Shown: one piece after another, positions 1 through 9,341 of the stretch | Layout of the letters: each line of letters begins with the position of its first letter | Position numbering within the stretch: the stretch's first letter is position 1 | The notes under the pieces: model-generated | Databases searched by the model: none | What the model was told of the DNA's origin: nothing | What the model saw: the letters and a program-made list of their open reading frames with translations, nothing else | Program-made: the position numbers and the translations under genes | DNA from: Algoriphagus sp. | GTDB taxonomy: Bacteria > Bacteroidota > Bacteroidia > Cytophagales > Cyclobacteriaceae | Direction: 5' to 3' | Length of the DNA stretch: 64,000 nucleotides | Assembly: GCA_029945945.1 (NCBI GenBank) | Contig: JAQSDM010000005.1 | Location: 248,001-312,000, forward strand

Positions 1-126
1 GAATATTTTGAATTGGGCTATATGCGACCGGACTTGATCCTGAAAGACCTGATCAAAATTCTTCATCCCAACTTGCTTCCTGACTATGAGTTGTATTTTT
101 ACAGACAACTCGATGAAAAGAAATAG
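1..126 (+). CDS. C-terminal fragment, probable substrate-binding protein of the downstream iron/cobalamin ABC transporter (partial, 5' end outside window)
   Basis: Open frame EYFELGYMRPDLILKDLIKILHPNLLPDYELYFYRQLDEKK* from base 1 to TAG at 126; overlaps the start of the FecCD permease. Confidence 0.7.
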   Translation, partial: EYFELGYMRPDLILKDLIKILHPNLLPDYELYFYRQLDEKK

Positions 127-1144
127 CACTCCCATTTTCCTTTTTGCAAGCTTGATCCTGTTGATTCTGAGCTTCCTGCTCAATATCAGTTTGGGTTCGG
201 TCTCTATTCCTCCCGGAGAAATCCTCGAAGGGATTTTCAATGGAAATTGGGAGAAAGCCTCCCGTGAACAAATCATTTTGAATTACCGACTTCCCAAAGC
301 GCTTGTAGCGATTTTCGCAGGAATTGGCTTAAGTCTGAGCGGACTTCAGATGCAGACTTTTTTCAGAAATCCGCTTGCCGGGCCTTTTGTGTTGGGGATC
401 AGTTCGGGAGCGGGATTGGGTGTAGCGATACTGATGCTGGCAGGTTCAGCTTTGGGTTTTGCAGCAGCCGGAGTGGGGATCAATCCTTGGGCGATTGTTT
501 TTGCAGGGACATTGGGAGCCGGACTTGTGTTGGTTTTGGTGAGTTTGGTAGCGTGGCGGGTGCGGGACAGCATGACGCTTTTGATCGTAGGATTGATGTT
601 CGGTTCCGCAGTTTCCGCGATCGTTTCTGTTCTCTCGTATTTCTCGGGAGCCGAGGCGTTGAAGCTTTTTACCGTCTGGTCAATGGGAAGTCTCGGCGGT
701 CTTGGCTGGACGCAAGTTGGCGTGTTGGGATTGGCGCTTTTGCTGGGAGTTATTCCGGTGATTTTCTCTGTAAAATCTTACAATGCCATGCTCATGGGAG
801 AGGCTTATGCACAAAGCATGGGGATCAATCCCAACAGACTTCGCTGGCTGATGATCCTGAGTACAGGGCTTTTGGCGGGAAGTATCACAGCATTTTGCGG
901 ACCGATTGCATTTATCGGAATTGCGGTGCCGCATCTGGCGAGGATTGTCTGGAAGACAGCGGATCATCGGGTGCTTTTCCCGGCTTCTGCGCTGATCGGG
1001 GCGATTTTGCTTTTGCTTTGCGATGCAATGGGACAGCTTCCGGGTTCGGCCCAAACTCTTCCAATCAATGCCGTAACTTCCCTGATCGGCGCGCCGATTG
1101 TGATTGGTTTGGTGCTTCGAAAAAACTTCAGCAAGGAATTCTAA
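113..1144 (+). CDS. FecCD-family iron/cobalamin ABC transporter permease
   Basis: Multi-TM ORF with FecCD-like motifs (NYRLPKALVAIFAGIGLSLSGLQMQTFFRNPLAGPFVLGISSGAGLG); start chosen at MKRNSTP rather than the upstream ATG at 86. Confidence 0.93.
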   Translation: MKRNSTPIFLFASLILLILSFLLNISLGSVSIPPGEILEGIFNGNWEKASREQIILNYRLPKALVAIFAGIGLSLSGLQMQTFFRNPLAGPFVLGISSGAGLGVAILMLAGSALGFAAAGVGINPWAIVFAGTLGAGLVLVLVSLVAWRVRDSMTLLIVGLMFGSAVSAIVSVLSYFSGAEALKLFTVWSMGSLGGLGWTQVGVLGLALLLGVIPVIFSVKSYNAMLMGEAYAQSMGINPNRLRWLMILSTGLLAGSITAFCGPIAFIGIAVPHLARIVWKTADHRVLFPASALIGAILLLLCDAMGQLPGSAQTLPINAVTSLIGAPIVIGLVLRKNFSKEF

Positions 1145-1147
1145 GTC

Positions 1148-2128
1148 ATGGCAAATCCAGCAATCATCGGAAAAAATCTCAGCCTTGGCTACGCAAAAGG
1201 GAAAGCGCGCAAAGAGATCCTGACCGGACTCGACTTTCAGCTTTTTCCCGGGCAACTCACCTGTTTGTTGGGTCCAAATGGAGTGGGGAAATCCACGCTA
1301 ATCAAAGCGATTTTGGGTCAGCTGAAGCCCTGGAAAGGTGAGTTGATTTTGGATGGGCAACCCATCGGAACTTACACCCATCTTGATCTTGCAAGGAAAC
1401 TTTCCGTCGTATTGACCGAGCCTTTTTTGCCGGGGAATATGACCGTCGGGCAACTCGTTGCTTTGGGGAGAATCCCTCATACCGGCTGGACTGGGAAACT
1501 TGGATCTTCAGATTTGGAAGCGGTGGAAAAGGCACTTTCGGTAACCAAAATTCAATATTTGAAAGAGGAGCGATTAGCTGAGATCAGCGATGGTCAGCGC
1601 CAAAAAGCGATGATCGCCCGTGCTTTGGCACAGGATGGAAAGATTATGATTTTGGACGAACCTACGGCTCATTTGGACTTGGTGAATCGGTTTGAAATCA
1701 TGCATCTGCTGCGTGAGATCGCCAAAAATCAAGGGAAAGCGATCCTCGTCGTGACACATGATCTGGAGATTGCACTGGAGACGGCTGATCAGTTTTGGTT
1801 GCTGAATTGCGGCACTCCGCTGATCTCAGGCATGCCGGAGGAATTGGTGATTTCCGGGCAGATCAATCAGCTCCTACCCGGGGATCAATTCAGGTTTAGT
1901 TTGGAAAGAGGGAGGATTGAGAAAAAGTTGGAAGTTGGAAGTTGGAAGTTGGAAGGCAATGCTGATCTCATTTTCTGGGTGAGAAAAGCGCTGGAAAAAG
2001 CGGGTATTTCAGGTTCTAATTTGACAATTCAGGTGGAGGAAAATTCATTTTCGGTTTTGGTAAATGGAGAAAATCGGTTTACTGAATTGAGGGAATTGGT
2101 TGATTTTTTGGGAGCCAAGTCGAAATAA
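1148..2128 (+). CDS. ABC transporter ATP-binding protein (FecE/BtuD-like)
   Basis: Walker A GPNGVGKSTL, Walker B MILDEPTAHLDL, signature-like ISDGQRQK; 3 nt after the permease. Confidence 0.93.
   Translation: MANPAIIGKNLSLGYAKGKARKEILTGLDFQLFPGQLTCLLGPNGVGKSTLIKAILGQLKPWKGELILDGQPIGTYTHLDLARKLSVVLTEPFLPGNMTVGQLVALGRIPHTGWTGKLGSSDLEAVEKALSVTKIQYLKEERLAEISDGQRQKAMIARALAQDGKIMILDEPTAHLDLVNRFEIMHLLREIAKNQGKAILVVTHDLEIALETADQFWLLNCGTPLISGMPEELVISGQINQLLPGDQFRFSLERGRIEKKLEVGSWKLEGNADLIFWVRKALEKAGISGSNLTIQVEENSFSVLVNGENRFTELRELVDFLGAKSK
1925..1955 (+). repeat. Heptanucleotide microsatellite (AAGTTGG)4-AAG inside the ABC ATPase CDS
   Basis: Direct reading: aagttggaagttggaagttggaagttggaag. Confidence 0.95.
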
Positions 2129-2565
2129 ACTTTCTTGTTTTAGACCACGGAGGACGCTGAGGTTAAATTAGAGGTCACGGAGTTTTTTTTAACCGCAAAG
2201 AACTCAAAGGTTCGCGAAGGAATTAAGGAGGATTAATTGGAAGGGACTGAACCATAATTACCACAGAGTTGCACAGAGGTTTCACGACTTGCCCGCCGCG
2301 GCGGGGAGTAACATTGAGCTAAGATCTGTGAGAATCTGCGAAATTGATCAGCGAGAATCTGCGGGAGATTTTAAGACTTTGTGTTTTCATATTTTCATTG
2401 GCACATACTTATAATATACTTCAGTTTGAAAAGTTTCAAATAGGACGATTTGGTAAATTTTCTCCCGCAAAGCCGCCGAGAGAAATCTGAAGTCTGAAGT
2501 GAGAAAGCAGAAGTTTGAAATCTGAAAAAATCCGAATTCATACATCCGAAATCATAAATCCAAAA

Positions 2566-3018
2566 TCAATATGCCTTCACCCCAGCATCCGCTATTATCC
2601 CATCCTGTGCAGAGGTTACTCCTGAAACACCGATGGAACCTACGATTACTCCGTCTTTGAAAATCGGGAGTCCGCCTTCGATCGCAGCTACATTAGGAAG
2701 GGATAAAACACCCGGATTTGCTACAACTGCATCCTGAAAAACTTTGGTAGATCTTTTGAACAGTGCCGCGGACTTGGCTTTTGCCTGGGCTACTTCGATA
2801 CTTCCGATTTGAGTTCCATCCACTTTTCGGAGGGAAATCAAGTTTCCACTTGCATCCATCACCACAATCACCACTGTCCAATTATCTTGTTTTGCCCGGG
2901 ATTCGGCTGCATCAGAAATTCGTTTTGCATCCTCCAAAGTCAGATAAGGCTGCATGGCAGACTGAGCAAATGAGAAAAATGGAAGTAAAACGAGAGCAAT
3001 AATTAATAGCTTTTTCAT
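2566..3018 (-). CDS. GlcG/HbpS-like heme-binding family protein (DUF336), secreted
   Basis: Signal peptide MKKLLIIALVLLPFFSFAQ; LTLEDAKRISDAAESRAK...VVDASGNLISLRKVDG...GGLPIFKDGVIVGSIGVSG. Confidence 0.85.
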   Translation of the reverse strand: MKKLLIIALVLLPFFSFAQSAMQPYLTLEDAKRISDAAESRAKQDNWTVVIVVMDASGNLISLRKVDGTQIGSIEVAQAKAKSAALFKRSTKVFQDAVVANPGVLSLPNVAAIEGGLPIFKDGVIVGSIGVSGVTSAQDGIIADAGVKAY

Positions 3019-3132
3019 GGTTGCGTTTGGGTTTGGTTAGTAAAGTAAGTTACTGATTTTTTGCAGGGCTGCCTAAAACCGTTAAATTGAAATCATAATC
3101 TACTGTAACCACCCACCTAACAACTTGATTTG

Positions 3133-4233
3133 ATGAAGAATTTTTCCAGAAGAGATACCCTGAAAACATTAGCCCTGGGTTCAGGGCTTGGTATGTTTTC
3201 ACCTCTTACCCTGCTAGCCGGCAATCCTCCAAAAAAAGATAAACTAGGCATCGCCCTGGTTGGGCTTGGGTATTACAGTTCGGATCTGCTGGCTCCGGCG
3301 CTTCAGCAAACAGCCAATTGCTACCTGGCAGGAATCGTGACCGGCGTACCAAACAAAGCTGAAATCTGGAAAGCGAAGTATAACATTCCGGCCAAAAACG
3401 TCTACAACTACAAGAATTTCGACACAATCGTTGACAATCCGGATATCGATGTTGTCTACATAGTACTTCCTCCATCGATGCATGCCGAGTACACGATCCG
3501 TGCTGCAAAAGCCGGCAAACATGTTTGGTGTGAGAAGCCCATGGCGATGACAGTGGAGGAATGCCAATCCATGATTGATGCCTGCAAAGCAAATAATGTT
3601 TCTCTTTCGATTGGATATCGATGCCAGCACGAACCGAATACAAAGGCTTATCAAAAGATTGTAAAAGAGGGTTCCCTTGGAAAAGTACTTCAGGTTGATT
3701 GCGCAGCAGGATATAGGGAAGGGAGAACTGATCACTGGAAGCAAAAGCGCGAAATGGGGGGAGGAGTGATCTACGACATGGGCGTGTATGCGATTCAGGG
3801 TTCGCGATTGGGAACTGGCATGGAGCCGATTGCGATAAAATCTGTGAAACTATGGGCCGAAAGACCTGAGATATATAAGAATGGGTTAGGTGAAATCGTG
3901 GAGGCCCAACTCGAATATCCAGGCGGTGTGATGGCAAACATCAAAACTTCCTTCTTTGAAAACACGAATTTCCTCAATATCAAATGTGAAAAAGGGACGA
4001 TCGAAATGGCACCTTTCTCAGGCTATGAAGGAAATAAAGGGAAGAGTCCTTTGGGAGCAATCAACTTTCCTTATAAAACACCTTGGCAACAAGCCAACCA
4101 AATGGACGAGGATGCTTTGGCGATCATGGGAAATAAACCGATGCCTGTTCCGGGTGAAGAAGGTCTGAAAGATATCCGAATCGTCCAGGCAATTCTGGAA
4201 TCTGCGGAGACTGGGAAGAGGGTTTTGATTTAG
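3133..4233 (+). CDS. Gfo/Idh/MocA family oxidoreductase with Tat-like signal
   Basis: SRRDTLKTLALGSGLG signal; GIALVGLGYYS Rossmann motif; CEKPMAMTVEEC. Confidence 0.9.
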   Translation: MKNFSRRDTLKTLALGSGLGMFSPLTLLAGNPPKKDKLGIALVGLGYYSSDLLAPALQQTANCYLAGIVTGVPNKAEIWKAKYNIPAKNVYNYKNFDTIVDNPDIDVVYIVLPPSMHAEYTIRAAKAGKHVWCEKPMAMTVEECQSMIDACKANNVSLSIGYRCQHEPNTKAYQKIVKEGSLGKVLQVDCAAGYREGRTDHWKQKREMGGGVIYDMGVYAIQGSRLGTGMEPIAIKSVKLWAERPEIYKNGLGEIVEAQLEYPGGVMANIKTSFFENTNFLNIKCEKGTIEMAPFSGYEGNKGKSPLGAINFPYKTPWQQANQMDEDALAIMGNKPMPVPGEEGLKDIRIVQAILESAETGKRVLI

Positions 4234-4236
4234 GGA

Positions 4237-4326
4237 TTTAGGGAAAAGGGATTGGGAGATTGGAGATAAGAGATAGAGAGATTAGGGAAAAGGGATTGGG
4301 ATATTAGAGAATAAGAGATATAGAGA
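4237..4326 (+). repeat. Degenerate ~45 bp tandem direct repeat (two units)
   Basis: ttagggaaaagggattgggagattggagataagagatagagaga followed by ttagggaaaagggattgggatattagagaataagagatatagaga. Confidence 0.75.
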
Positions 4327-4637
4327 TTAGAGATTGAGAAATTAAAGAACAAGGGAAAGAGGGAGCCGGGAGGTTTCCTCTTTTTGTTTTTGGACCGGTT
4401 ATCCTGCTTCCGGAGATGCAGGACAACCGAAACATAGAATGCTGAAGTTTTTTAAAACTGACAACCGATAACTTTTTAATAACGAACACAGAATCCTGAA
4501 TTTCGAATATTGAAGATTTTCAAACCGACACCAGACATCTGACCACAGTTTTTATTAACCTATAAACCCTATAAAAATACTTGGAAATTGTAATCTCAAA
4601 AAGAAATATTTATATATTTGTCACACTAATTATTGGT

Positions 4638-5084
4638 ATGACACAAGAGCAATTTGCACGGTACTCATTCCTCCTTGATCGCACCGCGCGGAAAGTAAAG
4701 CAATACGCTCAGCAGCAATTCAAGACTGGAGATTTTGACGTGACCGTCGACCAATGGCTCGTCTTGAAAAATCTCTCAGAAAACGATCATATGAGCCAAA
4801 CGGAGCTCGCCAACCTCGTTTTCAAAGATCACCCTACACTTACCCGTATCATCGATTTGCTTTGCAAAAAGGGCTATGTCGAGCGTGTACCGCATCCTCA
4901 GGATAGACGAAGTTTTCAGCTTCACCTGACCGGAGAAGGAGTGTCAAAAGTCACCTCGCTTCGTCCAAAGATTCTCGAGATTCGCGAAAAAGCCTGGGAA
5001 AATTTGAGTGAACATGACTTTGATGAGTTCAAGAGAATCCTCAATACAATTTATCAGAACCTTGACGGGGGAGAAGAAGAATAA
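4638..5084 (+). CDS. MarR family transcriptional regulator
   Basis: wHTH: LSENDHMSQTELANLVFKDHPTLTRIIDLLCKKGYVERVPHPQDRRSFQLHLTGEG. Confidence 0.92.
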   Translation: MTQEQFARYSFLLDRTARKVKQYAQQQFKTGDFDVTVDQWLVLKNLSENDHMSQTELANLVFKDHPTLTRIIDLLCKKGYVERVPHPQDRRSFQLHLTGEGVSKVTSLRPKILEIREKAWENLSEHDFDEFKRILNTIYQNLDGGEEE

Positions 5085-5085
5085 G

Positions 5086-5103
5086 TAATTAGCATACTAA
5101 TTA
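5086..5103. promoter_or_regulatory. Perfect inverted repeat TAATTAG-CATA-CTAATTA, candidate MarR operator
   Basis: 18 bp palindrome just after marR and ahead of the FNR gene; half-site ACTAATTA also at 4625-4632 before marR. Confidence 0.5.
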
Positions 5104-5156
5104 TATTTACACGAACAAAAGTATTTATCCAGGGTTTTCCCATAAAAAATAAAGCC

Positions 5157-6161
5157 ATGATTCACACAGACCTTTGCATCATCGGAGCCGGCCCGGTTGG
5201 CCTTTTTGCAGTTTTTGAAGCAGGTTTGCTCAAAATGCGCTGCCACCTGATCGATGCCCTCCCACAAGTGGGCGGTCAGCTTTCGGAGATCTATCCTCAG
5301 AAGCCTATCTATGATATTCCCGGTTACCCTGAGGTCAATGCCCAGGATCTTGTGAATAATCTGATGGAGCAGGCGAAGCCATTCCAGCCGACTTTCACGT
5401 TGGGAGAGCGAGTGGATCATCTGGATAAACAAGCTGACGGTTCTTTTATCGTAACCACAAGCGATAAGACGCATGTTCATGCTAAAGTGATTATCATCGC
5501 CGGCGGCCTGGGCTGCTTCGAACCAAGAAAGCCAGTTTTGGGAAATCTGGAAGAATTCGAAGGCAAAGGAATTACCTACATGGTAAAGAATCCGGAGACC
5601 TTCCGAAATAAAAAAGTTGTCCTTGCCGGCGGAGGAGACTCTGCACTCGATTGGGCGATTTTCTTGTCAAAAGTGGCAAAGCGTGTGACGCTCGTTCACA
5701 GAAATGAAACCTTCCGCGGAGCACCTGATTCTGCTTCGAAAGTATTTGATCTGGCTAATAAAGGTAAAATTGACCTTATTTTGTCCGCCAATCTGAAGGA
5801 AGTAACCGGAAACGGTACACTTGAAAAGGTTGTTTTGGAAGGTAAAAACAAAGAAGAAATCAACATTGATGCGGATTACCTGATCCCACTATTTGGATTG
5901 AGTCCAAAGCTCGGCCCGATTGCAGACTGGGGACTGAGCATCGACAAAAACGCCATCGAAGTAGATACCCGTGACTATTCCACCGGAGTGGAGCGAATCT
6001 ATGCGATCGGTGATATCAACACCTATCCGGGCAAACTGAAACTGATCCTTTGTGGATTCCACGAGGCAGCAATCATGATGCATTCAGCTTTCAAGTTTGT
6101 CTATCCGGATCAGAAACTGAGTTTCAAATACACGACTGTAAATGGAGTGAACTCATTTTAA
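5157..6161 (+). CDS. TrxR-like ferredoxin--NADP reductase (type 2), FAD/NAD(P)-binding
   Basis: CIIGAGPVGLFAVFEAG; VVLAGGGDSALDWA; YAIGDINTYPGKLKLILCGFHEAA. Confidence 0.9.
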   Translation: MIHTDLCIIGAGPVGLFAVFEAGLLKMRCHLIDALPQVGGQLSEIYPQKPIYDIPGYPEVNAQDLVNNLMEQAKPFQPTFTLGERVDHLDKQADGSFIVTTSDKTHVHAKVIIIAGGLGCFEPRKPVLGNLEEFEGKGITYMVKNPETFRNKKVVLAGGGDSALDWAIFLSKVAKRVTLVHRNETFRGAPDSASKVFDLANKGKIDLILSANLKEVTGNGTLEKVVLEGKNKEEINIDADYLIPLFGLSPKLGPIADWGLSIDKNAIEVDTRDYSTGVERIYAIGDINTYPGKLKLILCGFHEAAIMMHSAFKFVYPDQKLSFKYTTVNGVNSF

Positions 6162-6235
6162 TCCTCCAAGAAAGTCAGACTTATTATTGAACCTCCTATT
6201 GGTTTTTTCCTGGGGCTAAATCCTATTATTGCACT

Positions 6236-6559
6236 ATGATTACTTTCACTGTAGAAGATCACGACGGCAACCGTCAAGAACACGAAGCACCGGATGACAT
6301 GGGCCTGAGCCTGATGGAAATCCTCAAAGCGTATGAATATCCGGTTTTGGCTACCTGCGGAGGTATGGCGCTTTGTGCGACTTGCCATGTGGAGATACTG
6401 GAAGGAAAAGATGCGCTTGGACATGCGACCGATGTGGAGCTGGACCAGCTTGAAAACCTGCCGGAATACTATCCGACTTCCCGCCTTGCCTGCCAAATCC
6501 GAATCGGAGAAATCCTCGAAGGTGCCGTAGTGAAGCTTAGGGGAGAGGACGTCGTTTAA
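6236..6559 (+). CDS. 2Fe-2S ferredoxin
   Basis: ATCGGMALCATCHVEIL cysteine cluster; adjacent to FNR. Confidence 0.9.
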   Translation: MITFTVEDHDGNRQEHEAPDDMGLSLMEILKAYEYPVLATCGGMALCATCHVEILEGKDALGHATDVELDQLENLPEYYPTSRLACQIRIGEILEGAVVKLRGEDVV

Positions 6560-6580
6560 AGAAGCAAGACTCAAGACTGC

Positions 6581-6608
6581 AAAAACCACCTGATACGGGT
6601 GGTTTTTT
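6581..6608 (+). terminator. Rho-independent terminator after ferredoxin
   Basis: aaaaaCCACCtgatacgGGTGGtttttt. Confidence 0.8.
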
Positions 6609-6721
6609 ACTTTTTTTATAAGTGGATATTTTCTGATCAAAATCAGTCCATTAGGAGGAATTTAGTCATAATATTTTCCTCAATTTCTATCAAACTTCTA
6701 CTGAATAAATACTTAGAAGCT

Positions 6722-7762
6722 ATGAAAAAGACTTCATTCTTCCCGGTAAGATTTTTGGCAATGGCATTGATTATCTTCTTTTTCTCCTGCTCCAGCAGCA
6801 GCGACGAGGATTCCAGCCCGATTATTCCAGCCCCACCGGTTTCTCCCGAAAATTTCCCTTTTTCTGACTTGGGAGGCGGAAGATTGCTCTACGAAAGCGC
6901 AGGTGAAACTTTTGGAAGCCTTATCCTGGCCGATAACACCAGGAAGACAATTTCCAAGTTCACTCTGGAAGGATTGCATTATGGTTATAAAATCTCTCCG
7001 GATGGGGAATTAATGGCTTATTCAGCAAAAACAGATCTGATTAATCATGAATATGGAATTTTTGTTTGTTCAAACATTGGCAAAAACACCAAACGGCTTA
7101 TTGATACCAAAAAAAACGGCTTTAATCCGGGATGGACCCCTGATGGATCCAAGATTATCTTTTGGGGTTTGGAAAGCTCCGGTACCAGCAGTTATTCACT
7201 TTATTCCATCAACAAGGATGGTACGAATCTTTTAAAAATCACGAATCAAACCACCAATTTGAGTTTTAGCGCTCCTTCCATTTCGAGCTCTGGATTAATT
7301 GTATTTTCCACCAATACAGGATATGGAAATCCAATCAATGAGGCTGGGATTTATTTATTTGACCCTTCCAATCAAAAGCTAGAACGAATCATCCCCTTGG
7401 AAACCGCGAAGTTTTTTGAATCTCCCAATTTTTCTCCGGATGGGTCAAAAATTGCCTTTTTAAGATTGACTCGAATTCTGGAGGAATATAAACTTATTGA
7501 AATTATTCTTTGGGACGTCAACAGCAAGTCCATCAGTGTTTTGAGCAGCGTGAATGCCTCTGGCTCCACAGAATACAATTTTCCTGATTTCGGGAATCAA
7601 GTAACACTCGCCTGGTCACCTGACGGAAGCAAAATCATCTTTAACGTCCCTGAAGGGAATTTGACATCGCACCTCTATGTAGTCAACTCCGACGGATCAA
7701 GCCTTAAAAAAATTACAGATGGAGCTAAAACTACCGACTTTAAGGTGAGTTGGGGGAGGTGA
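6722..7762 (+). CDS. TolB-like PD40 beta-propeller lipoprotein (copy 1)
   Basis: Lipobox-like FFFSCSSSSDED; repeated SPDGSKIIF/AF motifs; ends KVSWGR*. Confidence 0.85.
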   Translation: MKKTSFFPVRFLAMALIIFFFSCSSSSDEDSSPIIPAPPVSPENFPFSDLGGGRLLYESAGETFGSLILADNTRKTISKFTLEGLHYGYKISPDGELMAYSAKTDLINHEYGIFVCSNIGKNTKRLIDTKKNGFNPGWTPDGSKIIFWGLESSGTSSYSLYSINKDGTNLLKITNQTTNLSFSAPSISSSGLIVFSTNTGYGNPINEAGIYLFDPSNQKLERIIPLETAKFFESPNFSPDGSKIAFLRLTRILEEYKLIEIILWDVNSKSISVLSSVNASGSTEYNFPDFGNQVTLAWSPDGSKIIFNVPEGNLTSHLYVVNSDGSSLKKITDGAKTTDFKVSWGR

Positions 7763-7810
7763 TTCCTCGAAGGTGCTATGATGAAGCTGAGAGGAGAGGA
7801 TGTCGTTTAA
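7763..7810 (+). pseudogene. Duplicated ferredoxin 3' end (FLEGAMMKLRGEDVV*)
   Basis: Matches the ferredoxin C-terminus ILEGAVVKLRGEDVV* (6512-6559); starts at the base after the TolB-like stop. Confidence 0.85.
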
Positions 7811-7844
7811 GAAACAAGACTCAAGAAACAAGAGACAAGACTGC

Positions 7845-7880
7845 AAAAACCACCTGGAAACGGGTGGTTTTTTTGTTTTT
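7845..7880 (+). terminator. Duplicated terminator
   Basis: aaaaaCCACCtggaaacgGGTGGttttttt, homologous to 6581-6608. Confidence 0.8.
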
Positions 7881-8107
7881 AATTTCAATCTGGGGAAACT
7901 TGCTTGAAGCATGAACGTCTGTGACTTTTTCCGGGTAGACCTTGTGGAAAAAGAATCTTTTTTTCTATTGGAAGAACTTAAAATTCTGACAAAAATCAGT
8001 ACCCTTACTCTTAAATCATCATTGGAAAATTCGGGTAAAATACTGATATTCAGTTAGTAGTTTAGATGAAAGAGGTTCATCATTTTTCAACCTTAAATAT
8101 TCAGGCT

Positions 8108-9244
8108 ATGAAAAAGATCAAGTCAAATCGCTGGATAAGGCCAATCATCTTTGTGCTCAGCTTGGTGCTTTTTGCGTGTGGTGGTGATGATGACTGGACC
8201 GTCCCGAGTAACAACACCGGCGGATCCACAAGTGGGGGTTTTTGGGATGACAACTATTCTTGGGGAGTACCCAATATTTACAATTATCCTACGCCGGAGG
8301 AATTCGATTTTTCAGAATTAGCATCAGGAATGCTTTTATTTAGATATTATGGGGAGGGTAACGGAGCCGGTGGAGAGGTTCTAGTTGATATCAAAAACAA
8401 AACTTACAAACAGGTATCATTCACTCCCTCTGCAGCAAAATTCAGAATTTCCCCAGATAGTCAGTTCATAGCTTATTATACCTCCGGGTTCTTTTATGAT
8501 AAATTTTGGGAAGGTATTTATGTGGGTTCTGTTGGTGAACAAAATTCAATCAGGGTTTCTTCTGGTAATGAAAATAGTTTTAATCCTTCTTGGAGTTCTG
8601 ATGGTTCAAAAATTTTCTTTTGGAGTTCCGTCGATGGCAATCCTTACGATTATACCCTTTGCTCTGTAAACAAAAATGGAACAGATCTTTCCAAATTAAC
8701 ACATGAAAAAATTGACCTAAAATTCAGTAACACATCAGAGTCTCCATCTGGACTATTAACATTCTCAACTAACCAAACATCTGTAAAAATACCTAATGCA
8801 GGAATTTTCCTTTTAGATCCCAAGAAGGGTTCATTGGAAAGGATAATACCAAAAGGCCAAGGTTCTTTCTTGGAATCTCCTGTTTTTTCTCCAGATGGAA
8901 GCAAAATAGCTTACCTGAGCGTTACAAGAAGTGATTCAAAATACTCATACATGGATATCATGGTTTGGAATTTAAGTTCAAAAACCAAATCCAAAATAAT
9001 CGGTTTAAAAGCTTCCGGATCTGTAAAATTTGACTATTTAAACAATGCAGACCCAACTCCTAATCTCGTTTGGTCTCCAGAAGGAGACAGGATACTGTTT
9101 TCTGTACCGGAAGGAAATCCTTTGCTTGTCCCAGAAAAGCCAGTTTGGAATTTTTATGTAGTCAATAATGATGGTACTAACCTGAAAAAAGTCACGAATC
9201 CATCTAGACAGATTGAACAATATGATCTAAGCTGGGGACGGTAA
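8108..9244 (+). CDS. TolB-like PD40 beta-propeller lipoprotein (copy 2)
   Basis: Paralog of 6722-7762: LVLFACGGDDD lipobox; SPDGSKIAYL; ends DLSWGR*. Confidence 0.85.
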   Translation: MKKIKSNRWIRPIIFVLSLVLFACGGDDDWTVPSNNTGGSTSGGFWDDNYSWGVPNIYNYPTPEEFDFSELASGMLLFRYYGEGNGAGGEVLVDIKNKTYKQVSFTPSAAKFRISPDSQFIAYYTSGFFYDKFWEGIYVGSVGEQNSIRVSSGNENSFNPSWSSDGSKIFFWSSVDGNPYDYTLCSVNKNGTDLSKLTHEKIDLKFSNTSESPSGLLTFSTNQTSVKIPNAGIFLLDPKKGSLERIIPKGQGSFLESPVFSPDGSKIAYLSVTRSDSKYSYMDIMVWNLSSKTKSKIIGLKASGSVKFDYLNNADPTPNLVWSPEGDRILFSVPEGNPLLVPEKPVWNFYVVNNDGTNLKKVTNPSRQIEQYDLSWGR

Positions 9245-9289
9245 TTCCTGGAAGGAGCGGTAGTGAAGCTGACAGCGGAAGGTCATTAA
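9245..9289 (+). pseudogene. Second duplicated ferredoxin 3' end (FLEGAVVKLTAEGH*)
   Basis: Homologous to the ferredoxin C-terminus; starts at the base after the TolB-like copy 2 stop. Confidence 0.8.
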
Positions 9290-9341
9290 ATGAGAAGCCA
9301 TTATATCGCGGTTGGCTTTTATGCATTCCATCATTTAAAAA

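Noticed and set aside
680-1255. Antisense 191-aa ORF over the FecCD permease (also 487-1341 +, 3206-3937 -, 21585-22313 -, 18575-19105 -)
   Set aside because: Overlaps strongly supported genes on another frame; Cys/His/Arg-rich shadow translation with no recognisable domain
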